DNA of 38,748 nt from an uncultured Myxococcales bacterium. GTDB taxonomy: Bacteria; Myxococcota_A; Polyangia; Nannocystales; Nannocystaceae. The notes beneath the pieces are model-generated. The model was not told where the DNA came from. It did not search any database and saw only the letters and a list, made by a program, of their open reading frames with translations. Location of the stretch: positions 1 to 38,748 of the forward strand of contig CADEGN010000044.1 of assembly GCA_902826865.1 (NCBI GenBank), given 5' to 3'. Shown in pieces: positions 1 to 7,272 of the stretch (the stretch's first letter is position 1; the number at the start of each line of letters is the position of its first letter). The translations under genes and the position numbers were made by a program.

Positions 1-289
1 CCGTTGTCGAGTCCGCGGGACACGCCGGCTCGGGGTACGGCTCGGGGTATTTTCCCGGCGGTTCCGAATCCGAATCCGAACCCGAACCCGACTCGGTGCT
101 CTCGTCGCCCGGAGTTGCGGTCGTGCCGGCTGTGCCAGAGGTCATCGGGCCGTGTCCGGTTGTCGAGCCCGTATCGCCGTACGCCGTATCAGCCCCGCCG
201 CCCTCTTGATCCGGAGTCGATGGGCCGCGGTAGCAAGCCGACGCCGCCACCGTAAGCGCGAGTCCTGCGATCTGTGCATTTTTTCCCAC
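1..289 (-). CDS. lipoprotein, N-terminal part (runs off window)
   Basis: A GTG at 289-287 begins a reading frame that stays open to the window edge. It is preceded by an AGGAGA ribosome binding site 7 bases upstream. The protein starts MGKNAQIAGLALTVAASACY, a typical lipoprotein signal peptide with lipobox ASAC and the lipidated Cys at residue 19. A Gly/Ser/Thr/Asp linker follows, ending in an alternating Ser-Gly and Ser-Asp run and then a Pro-Glu-Tyr repeat before CPAD. The linker explains the short repeats in the DNA at 62-95. The mature domain lies outside the window, so no function can be given. The signal peptide and linker are seen; outer-membrane or surface location is inferred. Confidence 0.72.
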   Translation of the reverse strand, partial: MGKNAQIAGLALTVAASACYRGPSTPDQEGGGADTAYGDTGSTTGHGPMTSGTAGTTATPGDESTESGSGSDSDSEPPGKYPEPYPEPACPADSTT

Positions 290-603
290 GGCCGGCTCTC
301 CTCAGTGCTCGATTTGGGCCCGCCCTATTTCTGCGGGGAGGGTCAGAGGGGCTGTTCGCAAGCGAACGAACCCCAACGGGCACGCCATCTCCCCGAAGCG
401 AGAAGTCCGCGCCGCCGCGAATCGGTCACCGTGAAGTTATTGTGGCTATCATCACGCAATCGACGCAGCTCTACGCCGAGAGCGCACAGTGCCGCGGTTC
501 CTTCCGTCGAACCCGGAACGAGACCCGCTTCAAGAGCAGCGGGAGCCACACCGTGGCTCCCGTTCGTTGCGGCAAGAGGGCTTACCTTTGTCTGGTAGGC
601 GCT
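290..603. other. intergenic stretch, no gene seen
   Basis: This stretch separates the end of the Cys-repeat gene from the start of the lipoprotein gene, both on minus. I see no convincing gene on either strand. It holds the hairpin at 540-562 and the ribosome binding site of the downstream lipoprotein just upstream of 289. Whatever promoter drives that lipoprotein should lie here, but no clear -35/-10 pair is visible. Confidence 0.5.
540..562 (-). terminator. candidate terminator hairpin
   Basis: A perfect 10-bp stem with a 3-base loop (CGGGAGCCAC, ACC, GTGGCTCCCG) lies about 40 bases beyond the stop of the minus-strand Cys-repeat gene. There is no clear T-run on the minus strand, as is common in high-GC genomes. 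A terminator role is therefore inferred from position and stem strength only. Confidence 0.5.
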
Positions 604-1044
604 CTATTCGCAGACCTGCTGAATGCACGATCCGCCCGGCGGGGTACAGATCCCGCACGAGTCGTTGCAGCAGACCGTTCCCTCTGGACACGATTCGCCA
701 CCGCAGTTGCCTGGTTCCGGCTCGGGTTCGTTGCAGAGTTGTTTCGTGCAGCCATCGCCCGGCTTGGTGCAGATGCCACACGAGTCATTGCAACACGTCT
801 CGCCAACGGCGCACACCGTCGGCCCGCACGAGGGGCCGACGTCGTCGGGCTCGCCGCAGAATTGCTGCGTGCAGAATCCACCAGGCTCGGTGCAGATGCC
901 GCACGACTCGTTACAGCACACTTCGCCGGCCCCACACACCGATGGGCCACACGTCACGCCGACATCGTCGGGATCCTCGCATACCTGCTGGATGCAGAAT
1001 CCGCCCGGTTCGGTGCAGACTCCGCACGACTCGTTGCAACACAC
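604..1044 (-). CDS. cysteine-rich tandem-repeat protein (5' end disrupted)
   Basis: The frame encodes nearly four copies of a 41-residue unit with eight cysteines, of the pattern CGPxVCxxGExCCNxSCGIC, then TxPGxxC and QQxC, joined by a Pro/Asp/Glu stretch (EDPDDVG, GEPDDVG, NEPEPEPG). The regular Cys spacing suggests small disulfide-bonded modules in a secreted or surface protein. The GTG at 1044 falls in the middle of the first unit; the same frame continues upstream through AYGDLGQECGPNRCAAGE with no usable start codon. The true N-terminus must therefore come from another frame (see next entry). The stop at 604-606 follows the last QQVCE. No enzyme motif is present and the function is unknown. 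The coding strand is supported by the repeat pattern, since the opposite strand is also open across this stretch. Confidence 0.65.
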   Translation of the reverse strand: MCCNESCGVCTEPGGFCIQQVCEDPDDVGVTCGPSVCGAGEVCCNESCGICTEPGGFCTQQFCGEPDDVGPSCGPTVCAVGETCCNDSCGICTKPGDGCTKQLCNEPEPEPGNCGGESCPEGTVCCNDSCGICTPPGGSCIQQVCE

Positions 1045-1228
1045 TTCGCCGGCCGCGCAGCGGTTGGGTCCGCACTCTTGTCCGAGGTCTCCGTACGCAC
1101 ACCTCTTGGGTGCAAAAACCTCCGGGAGGTGCGGTAACGCAATGATCCAGCTCGGCCGCCGTCCCGAAGGACTGGCGGCATTGACCCGCGCACACGCGCT
1201 GTTCTTGTCGACGCTCGGTGAACAACAC
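1045..1228 (-). pseudogene. displaced 5' part of the Cys-repeat gene
   Basis: In the neighbouring minus-strand frame this segment reads CAGQCRQSFGTAAELDHC, then TAPPGGFCTQEVC, which is the repeat signature. At about 1090-1100 the repeat continues in the frame of the 604-1044 CDS; one extra base would join them (…QEVC + YGDLGQECGPN…). Farther upstream, near 1165-1185, the Cys pattern moves back to the first frame (NPCCSPSVDKNSAC). No start codon or signal peptide can be linked to it without a further frame change, and the segment runs toward the sigma-factor start on the other strand. It is read here as a decayed or mis-sequenced 5' end. The plus strand at 1140-1291 has a competing TPR-like reading. 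Confidence 0.4.
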
Positions 1229-1283
1229 GGGTTGACCGGGCGTTGTGCGAGCGAACTCGCAGCGGCGCAGGCGGAGACCGGGC

Positions 1284-1889
1284 GTGACTGACGAGTCCGA
1301 CGCCGAGCTGCTCCAACGCTGGCGTGACGGAGACGTCAGCTCGGGGCAACAGCTAGTCGAGCGCTACACGCCCGCCTTGCATCGGTTTTTCGCGAGCAAG
1401 GCGCCCGACGCCGTCGAGGATCTCGTGCAGGCGACCTTCCTTGCCTGCGTCGAGTCGCGAGACCGCTACCGGCAAGAGGCTGCGTTTCGCACCTATGTCC
1501 TTGCCATCGCTCGTCGCCAGTTGTTTCGGCTGTACCGCAAGCGCATGCGAGGCTCGCGGGCGACGGCGCTCGACTCGGTTTGTGCCGATGACGTCTCGCC
1601 GTCACCGAGTCTCGCGTTCGCGACTCGCCAGGAAACGCGGTTGTTGCTGGCCGCGCTGCGACAGATCCCGATCGATCAGCAGATCACAATTGAGCTCTAC
1701 TACTGGGAAGAACTCCCGATCGCCGAGATCGCCGAGATCCTCGAGATTGCGGTCAGCACGGTCAAGAGCCGATTGGGCCGGGCGAGAGAACAGCTGCGCG
1801 AGGCCGTGTTGGCCGGCAATCCCCCCGCGGATTTGCGCATGACGACGCTCGAGGAAATCGAGCGATGGGAGAAACTGACGCCGGAATAG
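1284..1889 (+). CDS. ECF-type RNA polymerase sigma factor
   Basis: A 201-residue sigma-70 family protein with region 2 (about 5-80; SSGQQLVERY, VEDLVQATFLACVE, FRTYVLAIARRQLFRLYRKR) and region 4 (about 115-180; LLAALRQIPIDQQ, ELYYWEELPIAEIAEILE, AVSTVKSRLGRAREQLR). It has no region 1.1 or 3, as expected for the extracytoplasmic-function group that directs RNA polymerase to a small regulon. The start is the GTG at 1284, with GGAG 7 bases upstream; a longer frame begins at 1245 but has no binding site. A plus-strand frame ending in TGA at 1289-1291 overlaps this start. A retropepsin-like lipoprotein follows 54 bases downstream on the same strand. No classical anti-sigma gene is adjacent, so how it is controlled is open. 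Confidence 0.88.
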   Translation: MTDESDAELLQRWRDGDVSSGQQLVERYTPALHRFFASKAPDAVEDLVQATFLACVESRDRYRQEAAFRTYVLAIARRQLFRLYRKRMRGSRATALDSVCADDVSPSPSLAFATRQETRLLLAALRQIPIDQQITIELYYWEELPIAEIAEILEIAVSTVKSRLGRAREQLREAVLAGNPPADLRMTTLEEIERWEKLTPE

Positions 1890-1943
1890 GACGACACGCC
1901 GCGCTGCGGACCGGGGTGGCACAGAAGCCGATAAGCTCGACGA

Positions 1944-3005
1944 ATGCGCCGCCTCCTCCTGGCAATTGCGCTGCTCGCAGCTTGCGGCCCCAAAGCCGAA
2001 TCGAACGCGCCGACCGCGCCTGAACGCTCACGTGCATCGAGCGAGCCATCGACGCCGCACGAGCCACCGACACAGCCCGCGCAGGCCAACGTCGAGGAGA
2101 GGGCCGCGTCGCACGACCCCGTCGAGCTGCCATTGGTGCAGCTCGCGAGCGGCCACATCTCCGTGCCCGTGCGGCTTGGCAGCCGCACGCCCATCAACAT
2201 GCTCCTCGATACAGGCGCGAGCATGACCGTGATCACGCCGCAGACCCGCGACGCGATCGGCCTCAAGGCGGATGCGGGCGTGCGTGCGCAAGCGGAGGGC
2301 GCCGGGGGAAACGTGGCCAGCTCGGTGCGCGTCGTCGAGCTCCAGGATCTTGCCATTGGCCCGCGCAACTACAACGGCCTGTTGGCGGCCGTGCTGGACC
2401 TCGATCACCTGACCAAGAAACTGGGCCACCCGATCGCTGGCGTGCTCGGCCGCAACTTCTTGGCGATGCACGACGTCGAGGTCGACTTCGCCAGGGGCAA
2501 GCTCGTGCTCCACGCATTCGGCTCGGTACGTGCCCGCACACCCGACAAGCTGACCGACCTCGCGGCGATTCCAATGAAGGAGTTCGCGGCGGGTGGCCTA
2601 ATCCGTGTCGACCTCACTCTCGATGGCCGCGCGACGATGCCCGCGGTCCTCGATCTCGGTGCCGGCGCGACCGTGATCAACTGGCACGCGGCGCTCTCGG
2701 TCGGCGTCACGCGTCGGACAAAGGGAGTCACCCGCGTGAAGCAGGAAATTCTCGGCGCCGATAACCAACCGCTGCGAGCGGTCGTCTATCGCTTCCGTGA
2801 ATTGAGCCTTGGCCAGGTGGTGTGGCCCGCGCCGCCGATTCAGATCATCGATCTGCCGGTGTTCGCCTCCCTCGGGCTCGCCGATGGGCCGGCAATGATC
2901 GCCGGAATCGATCTGCTCGAGGGATGCCGACTCGTGCTCAGCTACCACGACAAAGTGCTGTACCTCTCCAAGAGCGAGCGCGGGTGCGCGATCGATCCTC
3001 GCTGA
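1944..3005 (+). CDS. retropepsin-like aspartic protease lipoprotein
   Basis: 353 residues. The signal peptide MRRLLLAIALLAAC has lipobox LAAC and a Lys/Ser/Pro-rich linker, so the protein should be a lipoprotein. Two related halves follow. The first holds D89-T-G-A-S, the catalytic motif of clan AA aspartic proteases (VPVRLG, then INMLLDTGASMTVI), and a later GVLGRNFLA, the usual second-strand motif of such domains. The second half has D237-L-G-A-G in VLDLGAGATVINW and later MIAGIDLL, so both Asp positions are present within one chain. Retroviral-type proteases usually form homodimers; here the single chain could form the pair internally. It follows the sigma gene by 54 bases and may be its target. 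Substrate unknown; confidence in the fold is good, in peptidase activity moderate. Confidence 0.8.
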   Translation: MRRLLLAIALLAACGPKAESNAPTAPERSRASSEPSTPHEPPTQPAQANVEERAASHDPVELPLVQLASGHISVPVRLGSRTPINMLLDTGASMTVITPQTRDAIGLKADAGVRAQAEGAGGNVASSVRVVELQDLAIGPRNYNGLLAAVLDLDHLTKKLGHPIAGVLGRNFLAMHDVEVDFARGKLVLHAFGSVRARTPDKLTDLAAIPMKEFAAGGLIRVDLTLDGRATMPAVLDLGAGATVINWHAALSVGVTRRTKGVTRVKQEILGADNQPLRAVVYRFRELSLGQVVWPAPPIQIIDLPVFASLGLADGPAMIAGIDLLEGCRLVLSYHDKVLYLSKSERGCAIDPR

Positions 3006-3042
3006 GACCCGCACCCGGAGTTTGGGTCGACGAACGCCGCCG

Positions 3043-4677
3043 TTAACCGCGCGGCGTGGTGGGCGGATCCCACAACGCATCGAGATTTAGCCCGCCGGGG
3101 TAGCCGTAGCTAGCGGCGCAGCCGACTCCGCCGACGTGGACACCAATCGGGGCATCGGCCTCGATGAACTGCTGGCCGTCGACACAGGCGCCCTCGCCAC
3201 CCCCGTCCGCGTCGAGGTCGACCCAACCAACCTCGTAGACAGTCCCCGCGATGGGTACGAATCGATCGTCGGGGATCGGCCCGAGGCAGGCCAGATCGAC
3301 CGCGCTGCCGGCCTCGCGGGCGATGAAGACGAAGTCACGTTGGTACGAAGAGTCGGTGAGAAAGGGCAGGCTCGTCACCCACTGCTCGATTGGCACCATC
3401 TGAAGCATGTACGGATCGCCCGCCGGCAAGGGGGGGAATTGAGTGCACAAGCCGACCGCATCGGCGCCGGTCATGAACTGCACCAGCATGAACGGCTTGT
3501 CGGGTTCGCTCTCGGCGAGGAAGCTCTCGTTCGTGGCGAACTCGAACGAGTCGCCGGCGCTCGCGAGGTGTATGTCGCCGCCGCTCACCGCTGGCGTGAG
3601 CGTGATCGTCGTGGCGTCGGTGCCAGCCACCACTTTCCACACCACGTTTTCCGGCGTCGGGTTCACCTCGGGCCGGCGCGGTGGGTGCCGCGCGCCGACG
3701 TAGCGCGTGCCCCATGCCGCCAAGGGGATCATCTGTTCCTCAACGTGATCGCACCACGGCACGTTCTCCGGTATGTTCGTGCACCGATTGCCCGCGAACA
3801 CGGCAATCGGTGCATCGGCGCCCGCGAAGAAACCGGTGATGTCCTTGGCCTCCCAGACATGGACGTCGAAGGCATCGAGTTGCACGTCGCCTTGGGTGGT
3901 CGTGACAGTGGTTCCGTCCTCAATCGCGACGGCGATGACGAACCCTGTCAAAAGCCCTGCGTAGTCGGTCGCGATGTACGAATGGTTGAGCGCGTTCGTG
4001 GGCAACAGCATGCTTGCCTCGGGTACAACGCTTGGGGCTCCGCCGACCGGGTTGATCTGCATCGCCGTAATCGGGAAGTCGGATGTGACTCGGAACGCGC
4101 CGACCGGGTTGAGCCCCACGTCGAGCATGTGCACCTCACCGGCCAGGAGACCATCGGGTCCGTTGATCGTGACCATGGCGCTCTGTCGCGGCCCGAGCTC
4201 GATCTGCCCAACTTGCCGCAGCGATTCTCCGACACCGCGGCTGTCCTCGAACGTCACGGTAACGTCTAGATCCCAAGGATTGCCGACGCCGATCCCGAGC
4301 CCGCCGGGGGTCATCAGTCGGGGCGGTTCGACGCTCCAGAATTCGCACCCTACGCTTGTCGTGCCGAACTGCTCGAGCGTCGCGCAGGTCGGCATCTCGT
4401 TGGGCGGGTCCGTGCCGATGTCCGGCACGTGGAGGTCGAGCTTTAGTTGATCGTCGCCGGTCACCTCCCCGGTGACGGATGTCGAGCCGCGGGGTCCCGA
4501 TGACGTCGAGCCATCGGCCGAACCGGTGCCTGCCGAGATACCGCGGCTGAGCTCGCCAACGTCCCCGGCAGCAACCATGCATCCGGTCGCCGCGAGCAAG
4601 CAGCCCGAGAGAAGGTGCGGGTCTCGTCGCGTCATACACATCCGAATCGCCGCCTCGTGGCGATCCCGTTTGCTCAA
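3043..4677 (-). CDS. IgGFc-binding-like lipoprotein
   Basis: About 544 residues. The N-terminus (…LLSGCLLAATGC) reads as a lipoprotein signal, followed by a Gly/Ser/Thr linker (SAGTGSADGSTSSG). The body resembles the IgGFc-binding N-terminal domain family of bacterial surface proteins: CEFWSVEPPRL, NPWDLDVTVTFED, FRVTSDFPITAMQINPVGG, SMLLPTNALNHSYIATDY, PIAVFAGNRCTNIP, CDHVEEQMIPLAAWGTRYVGAR and FEFATNESFLAES. The family name comes from a mammalian protein; IgG binding is not implied here, and adhesion or extracellular matrix roles are inferred. The TTG at 4677 has GGAG 5 bases upstream and lies 2 bases past the stop of the upstream gene, suggesting coupling; ATG at 4641 or 4635 is an alternative. 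It is last in the minus-strand group containing sigma factor 5402-5944. Confidence 0.8.
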   Translation of the reverse strand: MSKRDRHEAAIRMCMTRRDPHLLSGCLLAATGCMVAAGDVGELSRGISAGTGSADGSTSSGPRGSTSVTGEVTGDDQLKLDLHVPDIGTDPPNEMPTCATLEQFGTTSVGCEFWSVEPPRLMTPGGLGIGVGNPWDLDVTVTFEDSRGVGESLRQVGQIELGPRQSAMVTINGPDGLLAGEVHMLDVGLNPVGAFRVTSDFPITAMQINPVGGAPSVVPEASMLLPTNALNHSYIATDYAGLLTGFVIAVAIEDGTTVTTTQGDVQLDAFDVHVWEAKDITGFFAGADAPIAVFAGNRCTNIPENVPWCDHVEEQMIPLAAWGTRYVGARHPPRRPEVNPTPENVVWKVVAGTDATTITLTPAVSGGDIHLASAGDSFEFATNESFLAESEPDKPFMLVQFMTGADAVGLCTQFPPLPAGDPYMLQMVPIEQWVTSLPFLTDSSYQRDFVFIAREAGSAVDLACLGPIPDDRFVPIAGTVYEVGWVDLDADGGGEGACVDGQQFIEADAPIGVHVGGVGCAASYGYPGGLNLDALWDPPTTPRG

Positions 4678-4679
4678 TC

Positions 4680-5405
4680 TTACTCCCGCCGCTCGGCGCA
4701 GATCTCGTCAACCCGCGACAGCTGCGGCGAACCGGGATAGCGTGCTCGGAACTGCTGCTTCGCCTGCTCGGCCGCCGCGGGTCCCCTACGCGCGCACGTC
4801 ACCATGATGCGACCGACCGCGCGGGCTTCGACCAAGCGACCGTGCGGATAACGCCGCGCGTGCTCATCGAGCCATTTCGCGGCCGCCGACACGCGTCCAG
4901 AACTCAACGCTCGCCGCGCGAGCGAGAGCAGGCGCGCCTCCTCGGCCAGATCGTCGACCTCTGCGGGCTTCTTTCCGGGCTGCGCGTGGACGCGCGCACG
5001 CCGAGCGGTCAACTCCGGCGAGGGTGCCGGCGGCGGTGCAAGCGGGACTGCGGCTGTAGTCGTCGTCGCCGGCGGAGGCACCGCCGGCGGGGCCTCGACC
5101 GTGGCAGGGAGCACAGACACCGTGTCCAGTGCGGCGCCCATGGGCTGGGGCGAGTGTTCGTCCGCACGGCCCATCGGCGACGTGCGGCCGATCGCAATCG
5201 CACCGACCACGGTCCCGACGGCGATGACGGTGCCGATCACTGACCACCAGCCGCTTACCCCCCGCGGTGCGACGTCGGCTGCCGGCAAGTCGCCGGCCGC
5301 CGCCCGGCGAGAGATCGCGTCCCATAGCGGCTCGCGGCGATCGGTTGGCACACCGGTGGCGGAGCGATAGCGCGAAAGCACAGTATCGGCGTCGAATGAC
5401 TTCAT
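4680..5405 (-). CDS. single-TM protein with TPR-like C-terminus, sigma-factor partner
   Basis: 241 residues: a cytosolic N-terminal part of about 50 residues, one transmembrane helix (about 52-73, WWSVIGTVIAVGTVVGAIAIG), a Pro/Ala/Thr-rich linker (about 100-130), and a helical C-terminal part (LAEEARLLSLARRALSSGR, WLDEHARRYPHGRL, AEQAKQQFRARYPGSP) of the kind seen in TPR or outer-membrane-assembly-like repeats. Its ATG overlaps the stop of the upstream sigma gene (ATGA), so the two should be translated together. This order (sigma factor, then one-TM protein with a periplasmic helical repeat) is common in myxobacteria. An anti-sigma role is plausible from position, but I see no zinc-binding HxxxCxxC anti-sigma motif, so this is an inference. 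Confidence 0.72.
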   Translation of the reverse strand: MKSFDADTVLSRYRSATGVPTDRREPLWDAISRRAAAGDLPAADVAPRGVSGWWSVIGTVIAVGTVVGAIAIGRTSPMGRADEHSPQPMGAALDTVSVLPATVEAPPAVPPPATTTTAAVPLAPPPAPSPELTARRARVHAQPGKKPAEVDDLAEEARLLSLARRALSSGRVSAAAKWLDEHARRYPHGRLVEARAVGRIMVTCARRGPAAAEQAKQQFRARYPGSPQLSRVDEICAERRE

Positions 5406-5944
5406 GACGCGACCTCGCCCGCGCCCCGCTGGCTCAAGAAGGAGGCGAATGCCGCTCGTGCGGCGCGCAACCGCGTGTAGACGGTGTTGACGTTGGTGTC
5501 GAGCGCCGCGGCGATCTCGGGCGCGGTGAGACCTTCGATCTCGGCGAGGTGGAAGATCCAGCGACGGTCGCTGTCCAGCTCGGCCAGGAACGCCTCGACC
5601 AGCAGGACCGCTTCGCCCGCCATCGCCGCCTCCTCCGGGGTTCGGATGACGTCGCCTCGCGCTGGCGGGTCGACCTCGAAGCGAGCGAGCCGCCGTCGGG
5701 TGCGCTCGTCGCTACGACGACGGTGGTTGACTACGTTGTGACAGATCGTGAATAGCCATGGCTTGAGCGGATCACCGGCGCGGAAGCTGCCGATCCGTCG
5801 CTGGACCACGAGGAAAACATCCTGAAAGGCGTCGTCGCGGTCGTCGCGACCCACGCCCATCCGTTGAAGTGTGCGCCAGACGTAGTCGGCGTGCGCGACG
5901 TAGACAGCGCGCGTGGCCTCGTTGGGGATTGCACTGATGCTCAC
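5402..5944 (-). CDS. ECF-type RNA polymerase sigma factor
   Basis: A sigma-70 protein of about 180 residues. Region 2 is seen as DYVWRTLQRMGVGRDDRDDAFQDVFLVVQRR and LKPWLFTICHNVVNHRRR; region 4 as LLVEAFLAELDSDRRWIFHLAEIEGLTAPEIAAALDTNVNTVYTRLRAARAAF. The frame is open far upstream, but that part is unlike any sigma factor and overlaps the gene at 6046-7038. The GTG at 5944 (MSISAIPNEATRAVYV) is the best start from family length, although no strong ribosome binding site is visible. The stop TGA at 5404-5402 overlaps the ATG of the one-TM protein. The group of four minus-strand genes probably answers to an envelope signal; target and signal are unknown. Confidence 0.82.
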   Translation of the reverse strand: MSISAIPNEATRAVYVAHADYVWRTLQRMGVGRDDRDDAFQDVFLVVQRRIGSFRAGDPLKPWLFTICHNVVNHRRRSDERTRRRLARFEVDPPARGDVIRTPEEAAMAGEAVLLVEAFLAELDSDRRWIFHLAEIEGLTAPEIAAALDTNVNTVYTRLRAARAAFASFLSQRGAGEVAS

Positions 5945-6045
5945 GCACGCGTCGGGCACCCGTGGGGTCTGGTCGACCAGGACGCCCTGCACACCCTGGG
6001 AATTCCCGGCTCGCGACGGATCCGTTTGGTGCTGCGCAAAAAACC

Positions 6046-7038
6046 TCACGGCAGGCGCAACTCCACCCCGAGCAAGCCCGTACCGGAAAGGACCGGCGCC
6101 CGCCACAGGGGTCCGACATCGCGGACCCGCAACCCCGGTCGCAGAACAAACGCGCTGGCTTGGACTCGCATCCAAAGCGCGAAACGGCGCCGCGGCGCCC
6201 ACGCCACACCGACCCCGAGCAACGCGGCAAGCCACGGCTCGTGCGTGGTCCTGGCCTTGGCAAGGCCGAAGCCACGCCCGCGCAGGGTGCCTGCCTCGAG
6301 CCCGGCACACACGGGCAACTCGAGCGGACCCAACCGCGGGAGGGCGCAGCCGGACACGCTGACTGTGCCGGAGAGCACGACCGCGCCGGCATCATCGCCG
6401 GACAGCCGAGCACGTGTGGGCGTCGTCGTGCGACCGCCGAGCTCGAGTCGAACGCGCTGCCAGCTCACGGCCACGATTGCGACGATCGCTCCTGCAATCG
6501 CGGGCCCGTGGCCGAGCGTGGGTCCGGCCGCGATCGCCAGGGCCGCCCGGGGGCGCGCATTCTCGGCCGCGCGCGGGACGGAGCGCGCGCCGTCGGGCGG
6601 CGATCGTGTCGCCGTTGCGACAGTCACATCGGCGGGTTCCGGCGCAGCGTCTTGGTGCACCAACGCCTCGGTCCGCTGAGTCGCTACAACTACGTCAAGC
6701 GCAAACGCGAGCTCGACAGCGACGACATTCGCGAGCGTATCGCATCGCGGGGCATCGATTCGCTTGTTGGTCGCTCCACTGGGTGACTCGAGGTGTAGAC
6801 GCAGCTGCCAGTTTGCGCCCATGGTCACGACTTCGGCATGGGCATGGAGGGTGGGCGCGTTGAGACGCTCGATCGGGGCCCCAACCAGGTCTTCGACCCT
6901 CGCGAGCACGTCCGCGCGCGTGGGGCAGCCGGCCGGAGCGGACCACGTCATGTCAAAGCCCGCGGGTGGCTCAGGTGTGCTCGCATCGGGGGCGAGCCAG
7001 CCTGAGAGCAGGGCGGCGATCGCGACCGTCGCGGACAT
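6046..7038 (-). CDS. secreted or outer-membrane protein of unknown function
   Basis: 330 residues. A short signal-like segment (MSATVAIAALLSGWLAPDAS) precedes a domain of about 90 residues (FDMTWSAPAGCPTRADVLARVEDLVG, LRLHLESPSGATNKRIDAPRCDTLANVVAVELAFALD) with two cysteines. A Pro/Ala linker follows, and then alternating short hydrophobic stretches (ALAIAAGPTLGHGPAIAG, LELGGRTTTPTRARLSG, LPRLGPLELPVCAGLEAG, VGVAWAPRRRFALWMRVQ, GTGLLGVELRLP) that look like antiparallel membrane beta strands. Such proteins often sit upstream of ECF sigma and one-TM gene pairs in myxobacteria, as here (about 100 bases before the sigma start). No enzyme motif is seen. An outer-membrane beta barrel is inferred. 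Confidence 0.7.
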   Translation of the reverse strand: MSATVAIAALLSGWLAPDASTPEPPAGFDMTWSAPAGCPTRADVLARVEDLVGAPIERLNAPTLHAHAEVVTMGANWQLRLHLESPSGATNKRIDAPRCDTLANVVAVELAFALDVVVATQRTEALVHQDAAPEPADVTVATATRSPPDGARSVPRAAENARPRAALAIAAGPTLGHGPAIAGAIVAIVAVSWQRVRLELGGRTTTPTRARLSGDDAGAVVLSGTVSVSGCALPRLGPLELPVCAGLEAGTLRGRGFGLAKARTTHEPWLAALLGVGVAWAPRRRFALWMRVQASAFVLRPGLRVRDVGPLWRAPVLSGTGLLGVELRLP

Positions 7039-7248
7039 GGTGCTCTGGATCTTCTCCTCTCGCCAACCGCGAGGGCGTCACTTGTGCCGGTCGAAGCATG
7101 CTCGTCCACCGCCCCGGTGTCGAGTGCAGTGCCGGAGCAACCACGGTCGTGCGCGGCTCGTGTTTCAAATCGCGCACGAAACTCTCGATCGCCGTGTCTG
7201 ATCTCAGCTCGCCGATCCGCCGACAAAATAATTTTCCTTGACGTACTA

Positions 7249-7264
7249 TTTATACCGGTACAAA
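7249..7264. promoter_or_regulatory. candidate operator palindrome
   Basis: TTTATACCGGTACAAA is an inverted repeat with 7 of 8 arm positions matching. It sits in a short AT-rich patch (7221-7264) that also holds TTGACG at 7238-7243, within an otherwise GC-rich region, and ends 8 bases before the GTG of the winged-helix regulator. Its position suggests autoregulation of the regulator and the SRPBCC gene. The palindrome is seen; the function is inferred. Confidence 0.45.
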
Positions 7265-7272
7265 CTGCGCTG

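Noticed and set aside
62..95. Short GAATCC/GAACCC repeat at the window start
   Set aside because: It encodes the Ser-Gly/Ser-Asp linker of the partial lipoprotein, so no separate repeat function is needed.
274..1137. Long plus-strand frame across the Cys-repeat region
   Set aside because: It is antisense to the Cys-repeat units, has no ribosome binding site and has chance-like composition; the minus-strand Cys spacing is too regular to be the shadow.
3006..3042. GACCC/GGGTC inverted repeat between convergent genes
   Set aside because: A five-base stem is too weak to call a terminator.
3136..4269. 377-residue plus-strand frame inside the IgGFc-like gene
   Set aside because: It is a shadow of the minus-strand gene; the opposite frame carries recognisable family motifs and a lipobox.
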